From Sphagnum compactum (lineage: Eukaryota; Bryophyta; Sphagnopsida; Sphagnales): a DNA stretch of 64,000 bases. The stretch spans positions 12,462,001 through 12,526,000 of the forward strand of contig OZ234501.1 of NCBI GenBank assembly GCA_965153455.1. Direction: 5' to 3'. The position numbers were made by a program, and so were the translations under genes. Position 1 is the first letter of the stretch; each line of letters begins with the position of its first letter. The notes under the pieces were generated by a model, which was given only the letters and a program-made list of their open reading frames with translations, had not been told where the DNA came from and made no database searches. Shown piece after piece: positions 45,236 through 56,936 of the stretch.

Positions 45236-48200
45236 TGAAGCCGTAGAAAGGAGCAGATATGCGACAAAATATTTTCGGGGATTGCAGCTCAGAGAATATT
45301 TGCAGTCTGATGAAATCGGTTCGGTTTGTTGGTTTGTTTTCAGTATGCGCATGATTGTATTTTGTGAATAGTGTTGCTCTCTCTAGTCAAACTCGGTGTT
45401 TTTGTTGGATTCATGGTGGTGGTGGTGGTACAACTTGATGGGGTCCTTTTCTGGTAGCCCACTTTATTGAGCCCAAAACCCTAAAGTTGAACAAGTGCAA
45501 TCTAGTATCATCAAGATGAAAGGAAAGGAATCCAAAGCTTGTTGTGTGGATTAAAATTCTCTTCTGAAACACAAAACATGTTAGCCTAGTGGGGGCCCCA
45601 ATGAATCACCACACACCATGCAAGATGGACAGCATTGTGGATAGAAACTTTTCCCACTGTGTTGTGTTGTGTTCCTCTCCCAAAGCTAACCGCGGTGGTT
45701 AGCTATGTAGTAACCATCCACATGTATCCATCTACCTAGTAGCCACCAAGTGACTTACATATTTATTCACTTACATTAAGTACCTACTTACCTATGATAC
45801 TTACCCATTTACTTAGGTATTATCAAAGCAATGTGAGGTGGAATTAGGAGGGTTTGTAGGATAGGTTTCCACCAATGTTGTTGCCGGGTATCAGATTTCA
45901 TTGTTTTTGAGCATGTTTGTGTCTAAAGTCTTAAGGCAATGGAAAGAGATGTTGCTTGTTGATCTTTTGTGATTGTCCATCACCTTATTTTTCTTTGAAT
46001 GCAAAGTCGACAATGGAAGAGGCTTTGATTGTAATCTTGAGATGGGAAACTTGGAGGTTTGTCATTGTGGTGTGGTAGTTCATCATTGTAAGATGTTTGT
46101 TGCACGTGCTACAAAATTAGCACCCAACACAATTGAAACTAACAAAGTCATATACAAAAAAATTCACCTACAAACTACAAGGATCCAAGTTCAAGAATAC
46201 ACAAAACATAAGCATGTCTCTCCTATGTGCTTTGAATTTTAAAACATGAACGATGAAACTCCAAAGCCACATCATGGGGATAACCCTTCCCCCTAAAAAA
46301 ACACAAAAAAACTAGAATCGTGTTCACACTAAATCAAATTCCAATCACAAATAACAAACTACAAAAAACTAATGTCATGCAATAAATATTTGACACACCC
46401 CTTGGTGATGAAGGTCATTGACATGTAGCGAATGACAACAATGAACATCTTGAAAAATTTAAGATTCTTACTCTCCTTTATTTGAATGTTGAATTACATT
46501 GTTAGTTTTTAGTTTAATTTTGTGTTGCATGCAAAAACAACAAAAAATGTTCTTTAAATTAACACTTAGAAATGAAAAATTCCTAGTCTTTTATTTTTCA
46601 CGTTTGTTGAATTCAACTTGTGATTTAGGGTTTAAGGTATTATTTGTTGACTATCTACAATGAACCATCAACATTCAAACATCAAAAGTTTTAGTTTAGA
46701 GAATTAAGTCTTTTTTTATTTTCATCACCTTTAATTTTTCACCAAGCTTTCTAGCTTGCATGTGCATTTCTTTGTCCAAAAGTAGTAGGTTGTAAGTTGA
46801 ACTTATCATCTTTTTTGTTTTCATGCATTCACCTATTGCTCACTTGCACCTTTCTATTATCACACATCACCGTTTGAGTCAGAGGAGATCACAAGTGTGC
46901 AAGTTCAACACACCCATGAATTTCATTTTGGCTTTATTTAACATGTGATTTTCATGTTGCCATGTTAATTGACCATGCATATTTTGCAAAAGCAAGCTCA
47001 AGGAGTCAATTTGCAAATATGCATGAAGACTTGTGGGTATGAGGCATTCTATAAATTCATCTAAGGTTTGTTTCAATTGGTTTCCATCAAATTTAAGTGA
47101 TGTTGAATGTTTTTGCAATTTTTTGTTACTTTTTTAATTTTTAAAGTTGTTTCTTGTTTGCTTGTCTAGGTTTTCAAGCATTAGAAACAACATGTTTATA
47201 GTTAGTTATTCTTTTGAACAATTGTTCTAGGGTGCAAACAGGATAACATGAACCACACTTGCCTATTTACAAATTATTTCTGAAAAAATATTTTAAAAAC
47301 ATTTCTTTAAAAAAAATTCAAAAAAATTCAATTTTTTTATAAAATTTCTTTATATTATTATGCCAAGATTTATGTAAAATATTTCAAAATATATGTAATT
47401 TTCAAAAGTTTTGAAATCTATTTATAACGTTTTTTAATGTTAAAAATCATGCATTACAATGTTTAATGAGTGTTTTTGAAAGCTTTTTATCTATGAAATA
47501 TTTTTTAATTAATTACATGTTCCAATGATATATTATGAACCTTATTACATTAAAAAATCTTACATTTTCAACACCAAATTAAATTATCATTTCTAAACGT
47601 GAAAAACTAAGCATGTGTTACATTTATTATAGCTCATGTTAATGTGATTACACCTTTTAATTTTATCACTTTAAGTTTGTGAAGTACATATTACTATTCC
47701 AAAATACTTTCACATTTGAATCAATTATTGCTTTGTGTTATAATCAGCAAACTGTAACATAACAAAGTTGGGTGCCTTCTCCAAAGACTTGGGTTTTACT
47801 TGAAACAATGGTGGAAGTGTTATCACTAATTGTGATTAGTTGTGTTTTCAATCAAAGTTGAGCATTTCATTATTTTTTATATGTTGGAATTTTTGTGAAG
47901 AGTTGTCAAACCAAGTTATCTAAAATAATTTGGTTAATTTAGAGCTTGATGTTTTCAATGAAGAATTGGGACCATTGAAGATGCATTTGATAAAGAAAAA
48001 GTAATAATATTTTGGCATTGATGCAAGATGCTAAATTCAAGACAATGTAGTTGGTTGGTCACAACTTATGTGTGTCATGAAAAACATGCAGCTTGGTTGC
48101 TAAGTTGCTATTATTCTTTTTATTAACGAAATCTTACAAGTTTATGATGCTTACTGTTCATGAGCCTTAAATGCAAGGTGGGCATGTGGACAATGAAGAT

Positions 48201-49939
48201 CTATTTCACGTGCGCCATGTAGACAAACCCTGAAAATTTGACACAATTTGTCACAAGAAAACTTGATGGATTTTAGAGAGGTTTGTGACACACCTCAATG
48301 TTGAGTTTGTGATGAACATGTTAGCTTCCATGATTTGCATGGATTTGTGTGTTGTTGTGGTTGTTCTATTCATGTGCAAGGGTTTCATTGTTTTGGTGTA
48401 TGATGTTGGTGTGCATAGATTTGAAAATGGGATGGTGGCATAACAATGCTTGTGTTTGGTGGCACATCCCAAGTTCACATTTGAAATCTAGCATGTAGCA
48501 AAACGTTGCTTCTTGCTCATTTATTACACATTTCAATTAATGTAGATATGATTCGGTGTGTGGTGTGAAGATGATGAAGTGTGCATAATGTCAAGAATCA
48601 TTTATGACAAAATCAAGCCAACTTTTGATTCACCAGCACCTAATTTTTTTTGTGTTTTGTACTATATCTTTTTGATTGGTGAAGGTTGTCAAAATCAAAC
48701 TAACTTCTAATTCACAAGCACCCATTTCTTTTTGTCAAGTGTTTCTTTTTTTTTTAAATAGGTGAAACTTACAATTGCAATTTGATCTTTTTGCAATGGA
48801 ACTTGATTACTAAACAAGCTCCATTTGATCTCCAAATGTTGCGCCATGGTTTACTTGCCTTCTTTCACAATTTAGGGTCAAAGTTGCTTGAGTGTTTCAG
48901 GTTGTAGGCTACTCGAAGAGAAGGACATGGGATTCTAAATGTGAGAGTTCAATGTTTTGTTTCCTTGCGCTCTCTAAAACCCATGGGCTCAAACTGATAG
49001 TGTATTTGTTAAACACCCCCGCATTATTCTATACCCACCAAGGTTAACTAAACCCCCAACCCCAAGGGGTCTCTCAAAATTTTAAAAAATAGAATAATAA
49101 CCACAACCGAGAGGTACTGAAAAAAATAATCAAATACACCCGCCCAACCAGAGAGTTGGTTTTCCAACCATGGTTAACTAACTCAGTTCTCGTTCATCCA
49201 CAACTCAATCAGAACAGGCGTCCCATGGATGAGGATGATGCACTCACTAGTGGGTGCTGGGTGGGTCACAATAGAATTCCAATTAGGGGCGGCCCCGGTT
49301 TAGAGTAACAACAAGATAATATTCGGGTGGGTGTCTTATTAGTACGGAAAATATAGGTGTCGTCATATACATACGGTTTCTCCAAAGATTGGACCTTCCA
49401 CCATAAATTGGATAGTAACAAAGAAAAATGACATATGCAATGAACCCGACAAACAAACGGCCATGACAATTTTTAATTGTACTAGTAGTGTTACTTGCTA
49501 AATTGTCAACAATAATAAGAGCCAAGTTCAAAATGACCGCCGCTCCTTTGCTCCCCAAGAAGTCTTCAAGCTTCAAAGGCAAGGAACAAACAATTGATGG
49601 GTTGAAGCTTACATTCATGTCATGTCATGTCATGTCGCTAGTTATTAGAAACTTCTTGGTACATAATGAATTTGTAACGCCTCCTCATGTCCTAATTGAG
49701 AGAAGGGTACTTCAAAAAGAAGTACACAAAATAACTTGTTGGTAGTTGGAGCTCAGTGCATATGGTTTGGTTGATTTTTTTAATTAATTAATTATTTATT
49801 TAAAAAATTGGGTTGATTTTGTAAGGAGGTTTTCTTAAACCCTAAAATAATATAATAATTCTAATAATTCTAATTTTAGAGTAACAAACATCGGGTCCAT
49901 CTATATGTTATATGGACTTAAAATCTGTGCGTAAAATGT

Positions 49940-49959
49940 GGGGGGGGGGGGGGGGGGGG
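49940..49959 (+). repeat. G20 homopolymer
   Basis: Twenty uninterrupted G. About 340 bp before a C23 run, in inverted relation. Confidence 0.95.
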
Positions 49960-50295
49960 CGGTGTGTAGTGGCAAAAACTTGGCTTGCCTGCCGCATGTG
50001 TAAGTTTTGTGCGCGTCCTCCTCCTACTCATCTGTTTGGACACATGCGGGTTTTGAAGAATGGAAAAACAAACAAACTTACGGACAAAACAACAACAACA
50101 ACACCCAGTCCAGTCCGGTCCAGTCCGGTCCTTTTTTCTTATTTATAAAAAAGTATGTGGGGTCCAAATGGAACAAACTAACAAACCTGGAAGTCAATAA
50201 TTGCAGGCTTTCTGTATGGAAGAAAGGGAGACCAGATGGTTCACAACCCGGGTCTGCAGGTAACAGAAAGCACATCTAACAGCTTCTTTACCCCA

Positions 50296-50318
50296 CCCCC
50301 CCCCCCCCCCCCCCCCCC
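50296..50318 (+). repeat. C23 homopolymer
   Basis: Twenty-three uninterrupted C, followed by CACACCC-type sequence. It makes a false poly-Gly open frame on the minus strand. Confidence 0.95.
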
Positions 50319-50640
50319 ACACCCACACCCAAAAAAATAAATCCCGAGTAAAGTGAAACAACAGTAGTAGTAGTAGCGGTAGCAAAAGATACTCCAGAAG
50401 ACAAACAAAGCTATTATTATTTTAAAAATGACCTCCATCGTCAATTTCTTCGGAAAAGAAATTGACGTAAGCCGCCCCTCCGATCGGTTCCGTTTCAACC
50501 CATAATTTTTAATACCCACCCAACACTTGTACTTCCATGAGAGAGCCTTGAAACCAAATGATGAGTTACGGTTGCAAATTGTCATAAGCTAACTAGCTAG
50601 TCACGCATCCTTCTTTACCTCGGCAGGCAGCCGGTGATAT

Positions 50641-50662
50641 GTGTGTGTGTGTGTGTGTGTGT
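50641..50662. repeat. (GT)11 microsatellite
   Basis: 22 bp of GT. Confidence 0.95.
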
Positions 50663-53629
50663 TACTTCAGACCGTAACTGATATATGAGAACTGATGATG
50701 CAGGAGGTTGTTAAATGGACCCCCTTCCCATATGAGTCTTGTGACCAAAAACCTAAAAGCTCCTGACTTACGGATGATACCCAAAATCAATCGGGTGCAA
50801 AACAAATTGCATACTTTTGGGATATCGTGAAAAATATAATCATATTCGTGAAATCTTTTCTGTAGAGCCTCCTACGTGTTTCTCTTTCATAAAGAGTGTG
50901 TTTTTTTTTTCCCTTTGTTTTTTACAATTTTGTTGTGAGGTAGGTGGTTTGGTGATTGTCCACAAGCCAACTTTTACCCCAAATTTGGTCACCCAGGAAA
51001 GTAGAAAAAAGTTTAGGAATTGCACAAAACTAGGTTGTATTGCCTAAATTTCAATTTTTTTTCCTTCATAAATGTGGTGACTTTGGGCCTTTTTCTTTCC
51101 TGATAAAAGCCCTTTGTATGAGTGGCAATGGGTTTTTTTTTTTTTAATTTCTAAAAAATAATTTCTTGGGGGGTGAAACTTTAGTATGTGAAATTTCACC
51201 GCTTAAAAAAAGCGGCATTTAAAAACATCAACCTTGAATTTCCATTGGGTCTCCTAATTTGTGAGAATAAATGCACTTATAGGTGGAAATGATAATTGAT
51301 TATCTTGCTGATTTTTTTTCAAATATACGCAAATTCCTAAGAGCAAATTACATGTAAACTTGAGGGTTTTCATTTGGTCATGAATCCTTTTGGTTCCCTA
51401 GCTTTGTTTTCATTCTTGCTTATGTATATTTAAGTAGTTTATGCAATTTCCTTGTCATCCTTAATGGGCTGCCTTCAACACTAAAGGTCATTTGTTAACT
51501 ATGGATGATTGGATCCTTTGCAAGGTACATTCCAAGAGGAATTGCCACTTGCATATATTGCAAACCACATGACAACAAGGTGCCCATTGATACAAAGCTA
51601 AACAATCTTTTTCTTCAACCCCTTCATTAATTTCTTTTCATTTTCTTCATTATTCCCCCCCCTGTTAAAAACATGTTTATTGCTTCTTTTAATTACACTT
51701 TCATTGTGAATGTTCCAAGCATCTCAATAAAATGATGCCCATTCTTTTGAACTATGTTTGTACATAGTCGCATGTCTTTTTTATTTGTTATGTAGGTTTG
51801 AATAATGGTTGTGTGCCACAGACCCCTTTTACCTCCCTCCACCAATAGTCTGTCACACATCGGAAAGTATCGATGGTTGTAACCATTGAGTGGTAAAGTC
51901 CAAGGAAACATGTAAAGAGAATAAAAACATTGCATGTTGGATAGTTCTGTACAAGTTTTAAAGGGGAAATTGGTGAAATTGATTCTAGTAAAGGCTTGAC
52001 ACAAATGACATTTGCACAATTGACTCATTATGGATGTTGATGGTCATATTGACAAAAGTTAAAAGAGAATGGGTCCTTACTCTTGATATGTGAATCATGG
52101 TTTTACACCTTGTTGATTCAAAGCTAATTGAAATTGGGTGAATGGAATCATATGACCTGAAACTATGGGAGCATGAAGGATACATATTGTGGTTGTGAAT
52201 CTAATCATATGAAATGAGAATTGAGGCTTTTAATCATGTGTGGCAACCTATTCCATCCACCCTAATCTTCATTCATGATATATTGAAGAAAATTGGGATT
52301 TATGTCATTGGCACCATTTAGTTTTTTTGGGGTGATTTTTTTTCTAATGGAGAAAAAGTTGTTTTTGGAGTTTTTTCTCACCAAATTTTGGTGATTTTTA
52401 AAAGATTAAATAAATTGCTAGATTTTATATTCAAGTTCAAGCAAGTAGTCAAAGATATAGAAGGTTGCTTTAAATTTATTTACATTCATATATTTTATAG
52501 CCAAAATTGGCTAATTTGTCTCATGAATTATCACCACTTAGTTAGATTGAAGGGGGGAAAAAAAACACTAGCATCACATGCATGAATCAACAAGGTTTGT
52601 TTATTTTTATTTGGGTCATATAGGCAAACGTGGACAAATGGTTTATGGTACAAAAATGCATTATGAAATCACATGTATTATATTGGTGAGACAATATATT
52701 GATTGATATTGTCAACTGTTTTTTTCCATCTTTGCTTTTCTCCTCCATAAACTCCAAGAAATAATCCGGTGATGGTTGAGTACATAAATAATGCCAAAAG
52801 GTAGGTATGTAGGTACGTAGGAAGCATAATAGGTGGCTACAAGTTAAGTAGATGCAAGTAGATGGTCCGTAGATAGGTAAGGGCTAGTGGGTTGTCAATT
52901 AGTGAAACATAATAAAAACTGAAACGGTGTTAAACATCGTTGTTAGCAAGGAACAAGATCCCAATGGAAAATTGTTTCATGTCCATCACCATCCCTCACA
53001 TGGTGGAGTGGTGGACTTGTTGGGTTTCAATCTGGCCTTCATATGCTAAACCCCAAGTAGTGCTTCAAAATGTCTTCAACATCAGGAGAGGAGGTGCTTC
53101 TTCTTCTTCTTCTTCTTCTTCTTGAAGGTTAGCGGGAAAGTGGGGAGGGGAGAAATGATCCCCATGGTGCATGGTAAAGCATTATGAACTTAACCTATTC
53201 ATTCAAGCATCATCCTGTGTGCTTCATTAACACCAGGCTTGTGGATAAGTTAAGGATGAATATCTTTTAGCCAGAGCACAGAAGCTCCTGGAGATCACCT
53301 ACTAAAATTTTGGCAGGATGAATCTCTGCAACACCATCAAACAAACCAGTGGCCCCCAGCACCTCCCTCTCTCTCTTCCCCCAATTACAGTTACCTACCA
53401 ACAGTGTTGTAACAGTAGTCCAAAATCCCTGTCAAAGTCAGTGATATCATCATTAGAAGTTAGAACAAACACACAACATCTGGAACATTGAATTTACTTA
53501 CACAAGCAAATTTGGTTTTCCTGCAATTCAAGATTGCTCATGTTTGCCACAGGATTCTCTTTCTTTCACCTTCTTTAATTTAATAATAAACCCACAAGAA
53601 AGTTTACAACTGAGACTGATGACTCTTCA
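50663..53629. other. Intergenic; one unexplained open frame
   Basis: No recognisable gene. A 111-codon minus-strand frame (51693-52028; begins MSQLCKCHLCQAF) overlaps another of 66 codons at 51985-52185, with no family features. A (CTT)n run occupies 53097-53123. Confidence 0.35.
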
Positions 53630-53775
53630 GAGCATCCCCCAGCAGCAAGCAGTGCTCAATATCTGCCACCTTACAAAAACATTTCTCACATCCAAGTTTA
53701 GTTATTTACTTTCTTCATCTTTCTTTTTCCTTTGCCAACCCCACCCATAAATCTAAAACTGGGATTGCAAACCCT
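53630..53775 (+). mobile_element. Tourist-like MITE, truncated copy T3
   Basis: The left end GAGCATCCCCCAGCAGCAAG, CAGTGCTCAATATCTG and an internal CCCACCCATAAA.CTAAAAC..GG block match T1 and T2. Homology stops near 53775, where AAACCCTAAAACCCTGAACC (telomere-like) begins. The right half is missing. Confidence 0.72.
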
Positions 53776-53902
53776 AAAACCCTGAACCCACCCTTTCAAT
53801 GAGTTGACTCAATATATATGAGTTGAACAGGCCAAGTTTTTCCTTTTCTTTTTTAGAGGGTAAAGCAATTGTGGAGGGGTGGGGGAAGATGAAGATGTTT
53901 GA

Positions 53903-53937
53903 CTACTACTATTATTATTATTATTATTATTATTATG
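53903..53937. repeat. (ATT/ACT)n microsatellite
   Basis: A run of ACT then ATT triplets, 35 bp. Confidence 0.9.
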
Positions 53938-56699
53938 ATTATTACTTACTAATAGTACTAGTAGTGTGTGTACAAATGACAAGCAAAATGTTGGTTAGTT
54001 TAATGAGTCATAAATAATGAAACTTCCGGACACACTACTGTCCTTTGAGATCTTTTTTAGTCTAGTATAAGACCCATCAGTTAAGGAGAGAGAGAGCGAG
54101 AGAGAGAGAGAGAGAGAGAAGGGGGAAGGGAACTTCAAGGAAAGGGTAGCTAGCAGTGGGGGAAAGCAAGCAAGCAAGCTTTAGTTAAGATTGTCGGTTG
54201 TGTTTACTGCAGCTAGCCAGGTACTTAAAAGAAGTAGCAGCAGGTGATGTCAGTACGTAGTTGTAGTAGTACTGATCTCAAGCAACAAAGAAAGAGCTTG
54301 GCCGTTAACTAAGAGAAAAGTCAGTGGTGCCAGATTTGCAATTAAGATCAGCAAATGAATGGGTACAACCCCCCACCCCCAAACCCCTCACCTACCTACT
54401 TACTTACCTACCTACCTTCCTACCTATCTACATACCTACCTACTACCTATCCAGTACAAATTTGTTACATATTTAAAATATATAAACATAAATATTTGTA
54501 TTTTGTCATATATAAAGGGGCTAAGTTTGGATTCCAGTTTGTGTTGCTACTCCTAAAACAATGTTCTTAGGTTTCCAGTTTGTTTGCCAAAAGATATAGA
54601 AGGATTCCTAAACTTTTGACCTGAACCCAAATTTGGGTAAGTCCTCTTTGTGGATGGATAATTGCCAAACCACCTACCTCACAAATTTGAAAAACCCAAA
54701 AAAAAAAAAAAGGCCCTGATTTTTTTATAAACTAGGACTGCAAGTTTGGTTTTGTTTTGGTTTCTATGTGATGATGATGGTATTGAGCATTGAGGAGGAC
54801 GAGGAGGAGCATGGCACCAGTTATATAATAGGTCAATGACTTCTCAAATGAATGAAGGAAGTTGGTATGTGTGTGTCTAGACTCCAAGCTCCTGCATCAT
54901 TGTTGAAATTTGTAAGTACCCCATTATCATCATCATCATCATCATCAATACATGCAGGACTCTAATTAAGAAACCACCCTCACTGAATTAGCTTCCATAG
55001 TTTTTGAAAAAAAAAATTTAAAAACAATTACATCAATTTTCTAATACATTAACTAGAGCTATTATTCCCACAAATCAAGCAACTATGAAAATTTACATAC
55101 ATTGTTAGACAACTAGATAGATTCCAAATGCTGCTTCTATGCAGAGATAGATTGATTTCATTCATTCATTCACTTGTTTGTTTATTTTATTTATGGTGGG
55201 TTCTTAATACCCATCTGTGTTATTGTTGTTGTTGTCGTTTTTGATAACAAATTATTCCTTTAGCTCTTTGTTGCATTGATTGAATTCAAGGGGGAGCGCA
55301 GATGTAACTTTCTTTCTTTGTTCATGAAAGATGGATCAATGCTTTTGTACAACAAATGAAATGAATCTACCTTTTTTTATAATTTAGATACATGTGTGAT
55401 TGTGATTACATTTGTCGTGCTTGTATGAAAGAAAGAAAATGTGAGCTAGGAAATTATATATATATATGTACATATTTACATACCTCTGTTTTTCATCAGT
55501 TTGATTCAGATTGATTTCGTGTGTGTGCACGTTTAGTAATTAGTACCTGGAGCAGCGCACCTGAAGAAAGAAGACACTCGAATAGGTGAAACTCATTCAT
55601 GTTGTTTCTTCCATTTGTTGGGATTAGGTGGACAGTCCAAACACAACATTAGGTGAAGATTTTGTGTCATCACTTCCAGTAAGATCCCCCCTCCATCTTC
55701 AATACTTCATCACAACAAACAAACTCTATCTATATTCCCTGCTCTACTTACATTGCAATGAGAGTAGTAGTAGTAGTAGTAGTAGTAGTCCTGAGCTTTG
55801 TCATCAGTATATAAGTAAGTATTCAGAGTACTACAGCCCCGAGCCGCCAATTATGACTTTCTTACAAGAGCTTAGAATCATCATTAGATTTTATTTCTTG
55901 TTTTAAATTTCTTTCACTATTTTTTTTCATTTTTAAAATTTTTTTGTTGTTGTAGCATAGGTATCAGTAACTACTGGACTCTAGTTCTAAAGAACAGGCT
56001 TCAAGGTTTGACCTTTGCTTTGTAAGATGATTGCTATTGCAGAGTGAAAGAGAAATTATAATTTGTTTGGGTGGGACAAGTACAGATTTTTTGGCAGATT
56101 TTGCACTACACTTACAGGTTAGGTCTAATAACTAGTGGAGCCAAAAGTTTTTTTGCATCGGTGGTGGATTCAGGACTTCAAATTTGAACTGCAAAATCAT
56201 GCATGCACAGGCATATTTCAATTCTCATTTTCTCTTCTTCTCTCCACCATACCCCAAAGAAAGAAAGAAAGAAAGAAAGAAATTAATAGATAAATAAAAT
56301 AAAATGAAAGAAACCCGAAACAAACAAAAAACAAAATCTTCGTAATGTGCGGGTGGGTGAGGTGAATTTGGCTGGGTTAGTTTGGAAGCTTCAATAGCAT
56401 CAAATGAATAGGTACTGGAATTAATTGATGTTTTGCACACAGCCTTCAACTGTAACAATATGGGCTTCTCTGCTTCAGAATCCCCATCATATGCATGGCT
56501 TGGCACTAAGCTGTTTTACTCATCATAAGTCCACCAGCAACAGCTATGATTGATTGGGCGTTGTTTGGTGTCATAACTCATACAAACTGATTTTTGTGTG
56601 TAAAAATTTATTTAATTAATACATTTAAAGAAAGGAAATCAATTGTGTCTACCTATAGTATTTACCATTTTGGAATCATCTCACAACAAGATTCAATTC
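53938..56699. other. Microsatellite-rich intergenic DNA
   Basis: No gene recognised. It holds (GA)n at 54086-54119, ACCT/ACTT tetramers at 54390-54450, (CAT)n at 54926-54947, (AGT)9 at 55763-55789 and (AAAG)n at 56257-56282. Confidence 0.5.
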
Positions 56700-56769
56700 T
56701 CTTTGAAACTTCTTCTCTTTTCTCTCTCTCTCTCTCTTTTGCTTGTAGGTTTAGGTGATAACAATTTTT

Positions 56770-56936
56770 TTTTTTTTAAGTTACCCATAGAACTGCCTGT
56801 TATTTACTGTTTCTTTCATGAAAACGGTCCATTCTTTAATGCTTTTGAAATACCCATGACCGATGGTTCTGTCCTTCACAAAGTATTTAAAAAGCTGGTG
56901 GTTCTTTATAAATTCCCAATAACTGCACAACACTGG
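56770..56936. repeat. Fragment of CCARTGTTG repeat family
   Basis: The right end AATAACTGCACAACACTGG and internal TTTCATGAAAACGG / GGTTCTTTATAAATT words match other members. The left end is lost in a T run. Confidence 0.45.

Larger units (their letters stand above)
42658..49939. other. Intergenic; no gene recognised
   Basis: AT-rich with short open frames only. It includes a 13-bp perfect inverted repeat at 43588-43641, a G10 run at 44576-44585, TA and ATT microsatellites and one telomere-like run. Confidence 0.4.

Noticed and set aside
49283-49618. 111-codon minus-strand frame with hydrophobic segments
   Set aside because: Looked like a membrane protein at first, but no recognisable motif, no neighbouring exons, and the opposite strand is also open here.
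50241-50585. 114-codon minus-strand frame with a membrane-like start and poly-Gly
   Set aside because: The Gly run is the C23 homopolymer read in reverse; no family pattern.
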